Assembly (NCBI RefSeq): GCF_003859805.1
Contig: NZ_RQZG01000016.1
Coordinates: 1 to 64,000, forward strand
Direction: 5' to 3'
DNA from: Arachnia propionica
GTDB lineage: Bacteria; Actinomycetota; Actinomycetes; Propionibacteriales; Propionibacteriaceae
DNA: 64,000 nucleotides
The notes under the pieces were generated by a model, which made no database searches, had not been told where the DNA came from, and worked only from the letters and a program-made list of their open reading frames with translations. Each line of letters begins with the position of its first letter. The first letter of the stretch is position 1. This document shows, piece by piece, positions 21,525-29,661 of the stretch. The position numbers and the translations under genes were made by a program.

Positions 21525-22790
21525 TCAGGCGGACGGCGCGACCTTGCACAGTGCGTTGATGATGCGGTCCATGGCGTCGCCGTCATGGCGGTCCGTCAGG
21601 TTCGCCAGCAGTTTCATGACGAACCGCATGAGGGTCTTGCGTGGCAGCCCGTAGGTGGTGCAGATGTGCATGATCCGGGGGTCACCGATGAGCTTCACGA
21701 AGATGGTGCCCAGCCGGTAGTACCCACCGAGGCTGGCCTTGAGCTGGGTGCGGTAACCGTGGAGGGCCCGTTCGGCCGATTCGGTGCCGAAACCTCGCGC
21801 CTTGGCCTCGGCGATGGCGTCGGCGGCGAGTTCAGCGGATTCCATCGCGTAGGCGATGCCCTCACCGTTGAAGGGGTTGACCATGCCTCCGGCGTCACCG
21901 ACGAGGAGCAGGCCGCGTCCGTAGACGGGCTGCCGGTTGAAGGCCATCGGCAACGCCGCACCCTGGATCTTCCCGACCCGGTTCTCCTCACGGAACCCCC
22001 ACTCCTGGGGGGTGTTGTCGAGCCAGCGCCTCATCAGTTCGCGGTAGTCCGTCTTCTGGAACGACTTGGAGGTGTTCAGCACTCCCAGCCCGACGTTGCA
22101 GGTTCCGTCCCCCATGCCGAAGATCCAGCCGTAGCCGGGCATGAGGGTGGACTCCCGGGGTTTGCCGTCCCACAGCTCCAGCCAGGACTCGAGGTAGTCG
22201 TCGTTCGTGCGGGCCGGCGAGTTGTAGTAGGCGCGGTAGGCCACTCCCATGGGGCGGTCGTCGCGTTTGTTCAGGCCCATCGAGACCGACAGTCGGGAGG
22301 AGTTGCCGTCGGCTGCGATCACGACGGGGGCGTGGTACTCGCGGCCGTCCTTGGTGCGCACGCCGATGATGCGGCCGGAGCGGTCGTCGACGATGCCCTC
22401 GGTGACCCAGGCCCCCTCGATCAGCTCGGCCCCGAAACCGACGGCATGGCGGGCGAGCATGTCGTCGAAGTCCGCACGGGTGCGGACCAGCCCGTAGGGC
22501 GGGAAGTCGGTGAGGCTCGGCCAGTCGAGCTCGAAGGGCTCGATGCGTCCTCCGTAGATGCGCAGTCCCCGGTTGTGGACCCAGCCCGCCTCCTCGGAGG
22601 TGTCGACCCCGAGCCGCACGAGGGCACGGGTGGTGCGTGGCGTGAAGCCGTCACCACAGACCTTCTCCCGCGGGAATCTCGACTTCTCCAGCAACAGTAC
22701 GTCGAGTCCCCGTCTGGCCAGATTGGCCGCAGCGGCGGAGCCACCTGGCCCGGCGCCGACGATCACGACGTCGGCATGCGCCTTCGGCAT
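21525..22790 (-). CDS. Geranylgeranyl reductase family FAD protein, menaquinone reductase candidate
   Basis: 421 residues. N-terminal FAD-binding Rossmann motif VVIVGAGPGGSAAAANLARRG (residues ~6-26) and the second FAD motif LLVGDAGGMVNPFNGEGI (~273-290) define the geranylgeranyl reductase family. Members saturate isoprenoid double bonds of chlorophyll tails, archaeal lipids or, in mycobacteria (MenJ), the beta-isoprene unit of menaquinone. The position directly before nuoA and near men genes favours the menaquinone role; this is inference. Ribosome site GAGGAG; the likely -10 is TAGACT at 22854-22849. Confidence 0.87.
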   Translation of the reverse strand: MPKAHADVVIVGAGPGGSAAAANLARRGLDVLLLEKSRFPREKVCGDGFTPRTTRALVRLGVDTSEEAGWVHNRGLRIYGGRIEPFELDWPSLTDFPPYGLVRTRADFDDMLARHAVGFGAELIEGAWVTEGIVDDRSGRIIGVRTKDGREYHAPVVIAADGNSSRLSVSMGLNKRDDRPMGVAYRAYYNSPARTNDDYLESWLELWDGKPRESTLMPGYGWIFGMGDGTCNVGLGVLNTSKSFQKTDYRELMRRWLDNTPQEWGFREENRVGKIQGAALPMAFNRQPVYGRGLLLVGDAGGMVNPFNGEGIAYAMESAELAADAIAEAKARGFGTESAERALHGYRTQLKASLGGYYRLGTIFVKLIGDPRIMHICTTYGLPRKTLMRFVMKLLANLTDRHDGDAMDRIINALCKVAPSA

Positions 22791-23108
22791 TCAACACTCC
22801 TCATCCTGGGTTGATTCTTGGGGACAGGGAACCCCGCACTTCAGGGCCAGTCTAGGGGCTCGGATTGGTTCTCGCGACCTGAGCACGGACACTCCGCAAA
22901 AGGGGTTTGACAAGGGGTTTTGCTTCGGATTTAGGAAACAGAAATGGGTCGTTAATCGCTCCTGACGCACATTGTCGAGACACTGCGTCGCGATCTTGTC
23001 GGCTCCACTCCACCACGAGGGCACCGACGGCGGTCGCAGAGCAGTTCAGCATGCGAGCAGCCGGGCCGACTTTTAACAGACCCCGCCTGCTGGGCTATCG
23101 TTCCGGAG
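22791..23108. other. Divergent intergenic region, reductase/nuo and menF
   Basis: 318 nt between divergent genes, more AT-rich than its surroundings. It holds the minus-strand -10 TAGACT (22854-22849), the menF promoter (23073-23101), and a central composite repeat at 22896-22923. In that repeat GCAAAA and TTTTGC form inverted ends around two direct AAGGGGTTT copies, with a consensus TTGACA inside (22907-22912). The repeat looks like a regulatory site serving one or both directions. No gene is visible here. Confidence 0.55.
23073..23101 (+). promoter_or_regulatory. menF promoter (leaderless)
   Basis: The -35 TTAACA (23073-23078) and -10 TATCGT (23096-23101) are separated by 17 bp. Seven nt after the -10 comes the GTG start at 23109, so the transcript should begin at or next to the start codon. 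The nearby GGAG is only one nt from GTG, too close to act as a ribosome site. Confidence 0.6.
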
Positions 23109-24359
23109 GTGACCCCAGATTTTGCGGCGAAACGGCTTCGCGCCACCACCGTCGCCATCGACGACCCGGGAGATCTGCTGCGTTTCCTCGACGCGGAGCA
23201 CTCCACCGCCTTCATCCGCAACGGGGAGGGCATCGTCACCACCGGGGAGGTCGCCCGCTTCGAGACCGACTACGCCGAGGCCGCCGACGTCTGGTGGACC
23301 GAGGCCGCCTCCCACATCGACCACGACTCCGAGCTGCCCGGCAGCTTCGGGACCGGGCCCCTGGCCGTCGGCTCCTTCGCCTTCGACCCGGAACAGTCCC
23401 GCTCCCGATCCGTCCTGGTGATCCCTCACACCATCATCGGCCGTCGCGCGGGACAGACGTGGCTGACCCGTATCAGCGAGGGCCGGGCCTCCCTGGAGCT
23501 GCCGGAGCCCCCGGAGCCCGCCGTCCCACCACAGGGGCTGCGGCTGGTGCCGGACGGCCTGCCCGAGGAGCAGTGGCAGCGCCTCGTGGCCGACGTGGTG
23601 GACCTGATCCGCGAGGGCTCGGTGTCGAAGGTCGTGCTGGCCCGCTCCCTCAAGGCCCGCGCCTCCGACGCCCTGGATGCACGCCACGTGCTGGCCCGGC
23701 TGGTCGAGCGCTACCCGATGGTGTGGAACTACTTCATCGACGGCCTGGTCGGTGCCACGCCGGAGCTCCTCGTGCGACGACAGCACCAACTCGTCACCTC
23801 ACGTGTCCTGGCGGGAACCGTGTCCATCGACCCCGGCCACACCGACCCCGTCGCCCGGATCGCGCAGCTCACCTCGAGCGGCAAGGACATCTCGGAGCAC
23901 GAGTTCGCCGTCGCCTCGGTGGCCGAGGCCCTGGAACCCTATTGCGCGGCCATGAACGTCCCCGAGGCACCGTCGGTGCTGACCCTGCCGAACGTGATGC
24001 ATCTCGCCACCGACATCACGGGGGTCTCCGACCCGGAGGTCAGCTCGTTGGCGCTGGCCGCGGCGTTGCACCCATCGGCTGCGGTCTGCGGCACCCCGAC
24101 GCACCAGGCGGGCCGGATCATCGCGGAGTGGGAGTCGCTGGACCGGGGCCGGTACGCGGGCCCCGTCGGCTGGGTGGACGCGGACGGCGACGGCGAGTGG
24201 GCCATCGCGCTGCGGGGCGGCTGGATCAACCCCGCCCAACCGGATGAGATCCGTCTCTACGCGGGTGCCGGGATCGTCGCCGACTCCGACCCGGCCTCCG
24301 AACTCGCCGAGACCACCGCGAAGTTCCGCCCCATGCTGGAGGCCCTGGGCCTGGCCTGA
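23109..24359 (+). CDS. menF: Isochorismate synthase
   Basis: 416 residues, chorismate-binding enzyme family. Converts chorismate to isochorismate, the first committed step of classical menaquinone synthesis (the same reaction also feeds some siderophores). The C-terminal half carries the family pattern: VLAGTVSID, SGKDISEHEFAV, HPSAAVCGTPT, ESLDRGRYAGPVGW and LYAGAGIVADSDP. Transcribed alone, away from the menEACD operon. The GTG start fits a leaderless mRNA. Menaquinone rather than siderophore function is favoured because no siderophore synthase gene is nearby. Confidence 0.92.
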   Translation: MTPDFAAKRLRATTVAIDDPGDLLRFLDAEHSTAFIRNGEGIVTTGEVARFETDYAEAADVWWTEAASHIDHDSELPGSFGTGPLAVGSFAFDPEQSRSRSVLVIPHTIIGRRAGQTWLTRISEGRASLELPEPPEPAVPPQGLRLVPDGLPEEQWQRLVADVVDLIREGSVSKVVLARSLKARASDALDARHVLARLVERYPMVWNYFIDGLVGATPELLVRRQHQLVTSRVLAGTVSIDPGHTDPVARIAQLTSSGKDISEHEFAVASVAEALEPYCAAMNVPEAPSVLTLPNVMHLATDITGVSDPEVSSLALAAALHPSAAVCGTPTHQAGRIIAEWESLDRGRYAGPVGWVDADGDGEWAIALRGGWINPAQPDEIRLYAGAGIVADSDPASELAETTAKFRPMLEALGLA

Positions 24360-24753
24360 CCCCACCCTGCCGCACCGATCGCCGCTCGCGCCCTCGCACC
24401 GGCCCCGCCACGGTCACGCACGAGGACATCCCTCCCCCTCGCGTCGGTCGAGCTCGAACAGGAATCGCAGGCGACGAACGTCTGCCCGTCGGCATGTGAC
24501 GGCGAACCATTCCTCCCCCACGCCTCCTGCCCGCCCGCATGACGTGTGCCACGCCCCAGGAAGGCTCGCCTCAGTGCGTCGTCGCCACGAGGGCGTACGC
24601 GATTTACGCAACACGGGCACCGTTGAATTGACGGAATTTAACACATCATGATCGACACAAATGCCTAGTCAGGGCAGGTTTTACTTGCTTGCGCAGGGTG
24701 GATTCCGGGTTTAACGTAAATGCATCAGATGCCCCCAGACGAAAGGTCCGACG
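24360..24753. other. Intergenic region between menF and DUF1540 gene
   Basis: 394 nt without a convincing gene. The first ~240 nt are GC-rich; bases 24610-24730 are clearly AT-richer and contain the probable promoter of the downstream gene. I see no hairpin terminator directly after menF and no RNA gene. Confidence 0.5.
24689..24717 (+). promoter_or_regulatory. Probable promoter of DUF1540 gene
   Basis: TTGCGC (24689-24694), 17-bp spacer, TAACGT (24712-24717). Predicted start of transcription about 24724, leaving a ~30-nt leader with GAAAGG before ATG 24754. The -35 is only a partial match to consensus. Confidence 0.4.
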
Positions 24754-25020
24754 ATGTCAACCATCACCGCTCTCAAGTCCTGCGCCACCACCAACTGCGC
24801 TTTCAACAACGGCGGCTGCACCGCCTTCGCCGTCACCTTCGACGGCAAGTCCGCCTGCACCACCTTCATCACCCTCGACGCCCGTGGCGGCCTGCCGACC
24901 GCTGACGGCCGTGTGGGTGCCTGCCAGCGCCTCGAGTGTGTCCACAACACCGATCTGATGTGCACCGCCGCCGGCGTCGAGGTCGCCGACGCCACGTGCA
25001 CCTCCTTCGAGGCCCGCTGA
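24754..25020 (+). CDS. DUF1540 family Cys-rich small protein
   Basis: 88 residues with an internal duplication. Repeat one is C-x4-C-x6-C-x12-C beginning at Cys 10 (CATTNCAFNNGGC). Repeat two is C-x4-C-x7-C-x11-C beginning at CQRLEC. Each ends with a CTTF or CTSF motif, the DUF1540 pattern. Eight evenly placed cysteines in a soluble protein suggest metal binding; the biochemical role of the family is not established to my knowledge. It is a single-gene unit with its own promoter and a strong terminator, which fits a highly expressed small protein. Confidence 0.85.
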   Translation: MSTITALKSCATTNCAFNNGGCTAFAVTFDGKSACTTFITLDARGGLPTADGRVGACQRLECVHNTDLMCTAAGVEVADATCTSFEAR

Positions 25021-25060
25021 CCCCAGGCCCGATTCGGGCAACCGTCTGAAGCAACGATCC

Positions 25061-25090
25061 GGCCGCAGTCCCCGCAAGGGGACTGCGGCC
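25061..25090 (+). terminator. Hairpin terminator after DUF1540 gene
   Basis: Perfect 13-bp stem (GGCCGCAGTCCCC with its complement) closed by a GCAA tetraloop, 40 nt after the stop codon. No clear T-tract on the plus strand, so termination may be by stem strength alone. Confidence 0.75.
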
Positions 25091-25228
25091 TCTGCCGTGT
25101 CTGTGCGACACACCCATGACGGGACCACTGGAGCTGGGTGGTCACGAATGATCGGACAAGCGACGGCTCGGGACCGGAGGGGCGGTCCTGCCTTCGGCCT
25201 ACCCCAGGCTGGATGCCCTGGACCTTCT

Positions 25229-26032
25229 TCAGGCCGCGTTGGCGACGTCAGCCACCGTCTGCTCGAGAGAAGGCAGGCTCGTGGGGCACGAGGCGAACTC
25301 GACGAAGACCGTCGCGGTCTCCTCCGCCCCGATGTGCATCAGGGTCACGCCGGAGCGGTCCACGTCCACGCAGAACACCCGGTCCAGCACGTGCTGGCAG
25401 ACCTGGCCCCCGGAGGGACGCACCTCGGCTGCTCCCGGCAGCAGACCCAACCGGACCCCGCAGCACCACCGTTTCAGCACACACTGGCCCAGGGAGACGA
25501 CCACGTCGTGGACCGCGAAGTCGTCACGGGGGAACGCGGGCAGGTCAGACTCCAACGCGTGCCACGGGACCGGGGTGAGTCCGCTGTGGTCGTGGACCAG
25601 GATGCGATCGGTGACCACCCTGCCCACCCGGGTACCCGGCAGCCGGGTCAACTCCGCGATCCGCTCCGGGAACTCGCCCCCGGCGACCATCCGGGCCACC
25701 GCCTGCTCCTCCAGGAGGGTCATCACCCCCAGCAGGTGGCATGAACTCGCCACCACGTTCAACACGATGTCCCGCGAGTGCCGCAGCAGGTCCAGTCGCA
25801 CCTCCGTGCCCACCCCGGCTGGCAGCGTCGTCAACGGGCACTCCGACGGGGGCCGCAGCGCGACGACGATCTCGCCGTCCGTGGTCATCCCATGGGCCAC
25901 GAGGTCGTAACAGGAGTCCAGCCGCCATGCCGTCAGCGAACACGACGCGCCGCCTGACAGCATGCGTTCGGCCAGGGAGACAGCTCTGACACCCGGAGCC
26001 GCATCGCGGCGAACATTCGGGGTGATGCTCAT
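25229..26032 (-). CDS. Unknown protein behind a DtxR-like iron box
   Basis: 267 residues from ATG 26032, with AAAAGGTG about 6 nt upstream; the longer open frame runs through the iron box and is unlikely. Cysteines are frequent (SCYDL, ECPL, SCHLL, QCVLKRWCCGVRL, VCQHVLDRVFC). The middle (DLVAHGMTTDGEIVVALRP, LLRHSRDIVLNVVASSCHLLG) faintly recalls flavin split-barrel heme-utilisation (HugZ/DUF2470-type) proteins; that is only an impression. No signal peptide or membrane helix. Upstream control suggests repression by iron, hence a role in iron or heme acquisition. Function is otherwise unknown. Confidence 0.7.
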   Translation of the reverse strand: MSITPNVRRDAAPGVRAVSLAERMLSGGASCSLTAWRLDSCYDLVAHGMTTDGEIVVALRPPSECPLTTLPAGVGTEVRLDLLRHSRDIVLNVVASSCHLLGVMTLLEEQAVARMVAGGEFPERIAELTRLPGTRVGRVVTDRILVHDHSGLTPVPWHALESDLPAFPRDDFAVHDVVVSLGQCVLKRWCCGVRLGLLPGAAEVRPSGGQVCQHVLDRVFCVDVDRSGVTLMHIGAEETATVFVEFASCPTSLPSLEQTVADVANAA

Positions 26033-26057
26033 GCCACACCTTTTCGCTCGATCAACG

Positions 26058-26076
26058 TAAGGCAAGCCTACGCTAT
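26058..26076 (-). promoter_or_regulatory. DtxR/IdeR-type iron box
   Basis: The plus-strand sequence TAAGGCAAGCCTACGCTAT matches the DtxR/IdeR consensus TWAGGTWAGSCTWACCTWA at 15 of 19 positions by hand alignment. It overlaps a minus-strand -10 candidate TAGCGT (26075-26070) about 25 nt upstream of the downstream gene's start, the correct place for repression. Confidence 0.7.
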
Positions 26077-26113
26077 TCGAGGCAGGGGGCACACCCGGGG
26101 CCGGGACAGCGGA

Positions 26114-26137
26114 ACGGGGCCGCCGAAGCGGCCCCGT
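26114..26137 (-). terminator. Terminator after sugar ABC operon
   Basis: 10-bp perfect stem ACGGGGCCGC with its complement around a four-base loop, 9 nt past the end of the malG-like gene (minus strand). It also separates that operon from the iron-box gene. Confidence 0.7.
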
Positions 26138-26146
26138 CACGCAGTC

Positions 26147-26992
26147 TCAGCCCTTGACCGCGCCGGCGGTCATGCCCCGGACGAAGAACCGTTGCAGGGC
26201 GATGAAGACCAGCAGCGGCAACGCCATCGAGATGAAGGCACCCGCCGTCAGCAACTCCCAGCCCTGACCCTGCGTGCCCAGCATGCCCTTCAACGAGACG
26301 ATGACCGTCTCGTTCTCGGGCTTGAGGAACAGCAGGGCGATGAGCAGGTCGTTCCACACCCACAGGAACTGCAGGATGGCGAAACCTGCGACGGCAGGAG
26401 TGGACATCGGGAACACCAACCGCCAGAAGGTCTGGTAATGGGTGGCCCCGTCCATCTTCGCCGACTCGATGATGGAACGCGGCAGCGTCGTCATGTAGTT
26501 GCGCAGCGTGTAGATCGCGAGCGGCATGCCGAACCCGGTGTGCAGCAGCCACACCGCGACGTACTGACCCGCGATGTTCAACCCACGGGGGCCGAGGAGG
26601 TCCAGCATGGGCTGCAGCGCCACCTGCAGGGGCACAACCATCACGGCGACGATCGTGATGAACAGGAAGTCCTTGCCCCTGAACTCGAGGAACGTGAACG
26701 AGTATGCCGCGAAGGCCGCGAACATGATCGGGATGATGGTGGCCGGCACCGCGACCGCGAGGGCGTTGACGAAAGCCATCGCCATGTTGCTCTTGTCGAA
26801 CACCCCGACATAGTTCTGCAGCGTGAAGGCAGGCTTGAAGATCGCCTCCCACCACCCCGAGGAGTTGATGTCGTCGATGGGCCTGAAACTCGTGACGAGC
26901 AGACCGATCGTGGGCAGCAGCCACAGGATGCACAACAACGTCACGACGATGATGCTCACCCAGCTCCGCTTGTGGGTCTCGGCCGCCTTCAT
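26147..26992 (-). CDS. Sugar ABC transporter permease, MalG-like (CUT1)
   Basis: 281 residues, six membrane helices, N-terminus in the cytoplasm. The ATPase-docking EAA loop is AKMDGATHYQTFWRLVFPM (residues ~177-195). Partner of the MalF-like permease encoded just upstream (4-nt overlap). Together with the lipoprotein at 28161 it forms a carbohydrate uptake family 1 importer. The set resembles alpha-glucoside transporters (AglEFG); substrate not provable. Confidence 0.93.
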   Translation of the reverse strand: MKAAETHKRSWVSIIVVTLLCILWLLPTIGLLVTSFRPIDDINSSGWWEAIFKPAFTLQNYVGVFDKSNMAMAFVNALAVAVPATIIPIMFAAFAAYSFTFLEFRGKDFLFITIVAVMVVPLQVALQPMLDLLGPRGLNIAGQYVAVWLLHTGFGMPLAIYTLRNYMTTLPRSIIESAKMDGATHYQTFWRLVFPMSTPAVAGFAILQFLWVWNDLLIALLFLKPENETVIVSLKGMLGTQGQGWELLTAGAFISMALPLLVFIALQRFFVRGMTAGAVKG

Positions 26993-28164
26993 CGTTCCTG
27001 CTCCTCACGCTTGAAGTGACGCACCTGGTAGATCAGCACCGGGATCACGGCCAGCAACAGCAGCACCACGATGGCCGATGCCTTGCCGGCGTTCTGGTTG
27101 ACGAACAGCTCCTGGAAGAACATGTTCGCGATGACGTTGGTCTTGTAGTTCCCGTTGGTCATCACATAGACGATGTCGAAGATCTTCATCACCATGATGA
27201 ACACGGTGACGAACACCGTGATCATGGTGCCCTTCATCTGCGGGATGACGATCTGGAAGAAGATCTTCAACTCCGAGGCACCGTCGATGCGGGCCGCCTC
27301 CAGGGTGTCCTCCGGGACGTTCTTGATCGCCGTGGACAGCAGGACCATCGCGTAACCGACCTGCAACCACACCACGATCACCATGAGCAGCAGGCTGTTG
27401 AGGGCTCCACCCTCATGCTGGATCCACGGCTCCGGCTGGCCACCCAGCGTCGCGACGATCGCGTTGAGCAGGCCGATCTGCTTCTCCCCCGACTGGTAGT
27501 CGTAGATGAACTGCCAGATGGTGGCCGCGCCGACGAAGGAGATGGCCATCGGCAGGAAGATCAGCGCCTTCGACAGCTTCTCACCCCGAGGCGACAACCG
27601 GTCCGCCAACACCGCGACGATCAGACCGATCACCACGGTCGAGGCGGGCACCAGCAGCAGCCAGAGCACGTTGTTCCAGATGGTGCGCAGGAACTCATCC
27701 GAGCTCAGCACCGCCTGGAAGTTGCCGAACCACGGCTCCTGGTAGGCCGTGGAGTCGGCATTGGCGAAGGAGTAGTTCACCGTCTGGATCGTCGGGTACA
27801 GCAGCACCAGGCCGATGGTGAAGTAGCCCGGCAGCACGTACGCGTAGGGCATCAGGAACTGGGACAGCCTTCCCGGCAATCCGTTGATGAACAGGTTCAT
27901 GCTGGCGAAGAACAGCAACGAACCACCGATGCCGAAGACCATGGCCAACAGGGCCTGGATGATCTTGTTGACCACTGGGAGACCGACACTGAACCACTCC
28001 GGGTAGTAGGCCAGCGCCAGGAAGGCGTTGCCCACGAACCAGCCGATCAGCACCATGCCCAGCAGGCCGACACCCGCCCTGGGCCAGTTCGCAGGGCTGG
28101 CTGCGCGCTTGGCCTGGGGGGACACGGTGACCTTGGTCACTTCCTGGGTCGGGGTGCTCATCAT
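26989..28164 (-). CDS. Sugar ABC transporter permease, MalF-like (CUT1)
   Basis: 391 residues, longer than a minimal MalF-type permease because of an N-terminal region with two extra helices before the transport core. EAA loop: EAARIDGASELKIFFQIVIPQM. Two ATG codons in a row (28164 and 28161) are possible starts; the first overlaps the upstream stop as ATGA. Works with the MalG-like permease and the lipoprotein. No ATPase gene is present in the operon, so a shared ATPase (MsiK type) encoded elsewhere is expected. Confidence 0.93.
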   Translation of the reverse strand: MMSTPTQEVTKVTVSPQAKRAASPANWPRAGVGLLGMVLIGWFVGNAFLALAYYPEWFSVGLPVVNKIIQALLAMVFGIGGSLLFFASMNLFINGLPGRLSQFLMPYAYVLPGYFTIGLVLLYPTIQTVNYSFANADSTAYQEPWFGNFQAVLSSDEFLRTIWNNVLWLLLVPASTVVIGLIVAVLADRLSPRGEKLSKALIFLPMAISFVGAATIWQFIYDYQSGEKQIGLLNAIVATLGGQPEPWIQHEGGALNSLLLMVIVVWLQVGYAMVLLSTAIKNVPEDTLEAARIDGASELKIFFQIVIPQMKGTMITVFVTVFIMVMKIFDIVYVMTNGNYKTNVIANMFFQELFVNQNAGKASAIVVLLLLAVIPVLIYQVRHFKREEQER

Positions 28165-29507
28165 CTCGGCCAGGAGTTCTCGATGTCGGTGGTCACCTGT
28201 TCAGCGGTCTTCGCCCCGCTCAGGAAGTCCACCATGCCGGTCCAGAAGGTGCCGCCACCGATGGCGTTGGGCATCAGGTCCGAGCCGTCGTAACGGAACA
28301 CCGTCGCGCTGGTGGCCATCTCCGCGATCCTGCGGGTGGTCTCGTTCGGGTAGTTGGAGACATCGAAGGTCTTGTGCGGGGACAGCCAGCCGCCCGCCTT
28401 GGCCCACTCGGCCCCGAACTGGTCGCTGGTGAGGAACTTCATCACCTCGATGGCATCCGGGTCGTCGCCGTTGAACAGGCCGGCGATGTCACCGCCGCCC
28501 AGCATCGGCTTGCCGTCGTAGCCACCCTCGTAGGGCGGGTAGGCGAAGGTGCCGACAGCGGTGTCCAGGTTGTCCTGGACCTCCTTCGGCAGCATGGAGG
28601 CCACGAAGTTGCCCTGCCGCATGAAGTAGCACTTCGACGGTTCCTCGAAGGCCGGGTTCATGGTGGTGCCGAAGTTGGTGGCGAGGATGCCCTGGCTGCC
28701 GCCGTAGACGTTGCCCTCGGTGAGGGCGATCCTGCCGAACTCCTCGAAGGCCTTCACGATGCGCTCGTCGTTGAAGGGGATCTGGTGGCTGGTCCACTGG
28801 TCGTAGACATCGGGCCCGTACATCCTGAGCACGATCTCCTCGATCCAGTCCGTGCCGGGCCAGCCGGTGGCGGCATCGGACTCCACGCCGAGGCACCACG
28901 GGGCCGTTCCGCCCTGCTTGATCTGGTCGGAGATCCCCGCCAGCTCCTGCATCGTCTTCGGTTCCTGGTTCAACCCCAGCTCCTTGTAGGAGGCGGGATA
29001 CCAGACGATGGACTTCACCGCCATCCGCATCGGGGCCCCGTAGACACGCCCCTTGTACCGGGCCGCCTCGAGGAAGCCCGGAACCAGGGTGGAGTCCAGG
29101 GCGTCGTAGTCGAGATAGGTGTCGATCGGCTGGATCGCCTGCTCGGCGGCCGCCTCCAGCAGACCACCCGGCTGCGGGTACAGCCCGATGTCCGGGGTGT
29201 CACCCGAGCGGATCTTGGTCTTGATCAGCGTGGTGAAGTCGTCGCTGTTGGCGTACTCCACATCGATGCCGGACTCCGCCTCGAACTTCTCCAGCGACGC
29301 CTCGAAGGCCGCCTTCTCATCGCCGCCGAAGGCCCCGAAGATGGTGACCTTCTTGTCACCGTCCGTGGTCCCGCCTCCGGCCACCCATCCCTGACCGTCA
29401 CTGCCTCCAGCGGTCTGTCGCTTCGGATCCTGCAGACAACCACTCATGGTCAAGGTCAGCACGACCGTCGCCGCCAGAACACCGCGCCATCGCAACCGGC
29501 TCATCAT
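28161..29507 (-). CDS. Sugar ABC transporter substrate-binding lipoprotein (CUT1)
   Basis: 448 residues from ATG 29507 with GAGGAG just upstream; a tandem ATG at 29504 is equally possible. The longer open frame upstream is not homologous. Lipoprotein signal: VVLTLTMSGC with the lipid-bearing Cys near residue 24. The mature part begins KVTIFGAFGGDEKAAFEASL and has the extracellular solute-binding family 1 pattern. It captures a sugar outside the cell for the two permeases; alpha-glucosides are a guess from family resemblance (AglE-like). Confidence 0.92.
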   Translation of the reverse strand: MMSRLRWRGVLAATVVLTLTMSGCLQDPKRQTAGGSDGQGWVAGGGTTDGDKKVTIFGAFGGDEKAAFEASLEKFEAESGIDVEYANSDDFTTLIKTKIRSGDTPDIGLYPQPGGLLEAAAEQAIQPIDTYLDYDALDSTLVPGFLEAARYKGRVYGAPMRMAVKSIVWYPASYKELGLNQEPKTMQELAGISDQIKQGGTAPWCLGVESDAATGWPGTDWIEEIVLRMYGPDVYDQWTSHQIPFNDERIVKAFEEFGRIALTEGNVYGGSQGILATNFGTTMNPAFEEPSKCYFMRQGNFVASMLPKEVQDNLDTAVGTFAYPPYEGGYDGKPMLGGGDIAGLFNGDDPDAIEVMKFLTSDQFGAEWAKAGGWLSPHKTFDVSNYPNETTRRIAEMATSATVFRYDGSDLMPNAIGGGTFWTGMVDFLSGAKTAEQVTTDIENSWPR

Positions 29508-29545
29508 TCTCCTCTCGGATGTCCCCCATAGGGACCCTGGGCCTG

Positions 29546-29551
29546 AATCTA
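29546..29551 (-). promoter_or_regulatory. Candidate -10 of the sugar ABC operon
   Basis: TAGATT on the minus strand about 39 nt before the lipoprotein start. The hexamer 17 bp upstream (TTCCGC) is a poor -35, so this is a weak call. Confidence 0.3.
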
Positions 29552-29638
29552 CAGGGCGGTGAGGGGCGGCGGAAGGGGTTTCGCGTTTTTCCCGGACGTC
29601 GCCCCGCAGGCCCAGGAGAGTGGTTCTCATGACCACCC

Positions 29639-29661
29639 GAGGGGCCCTGGCGGGGCGCCTC
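29639..29661 (-). terminator. Imperfect hairpin at the end of the unknown ABC operon
   Basis: Nine-base arms GAGGGGCCC and GGGCGCCTC with one mismatch and a 5-nt loop. The hairpin overlaps the last bases of the permease gene's stop codon. Weak terminator candidate. Confidence 0.35.
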
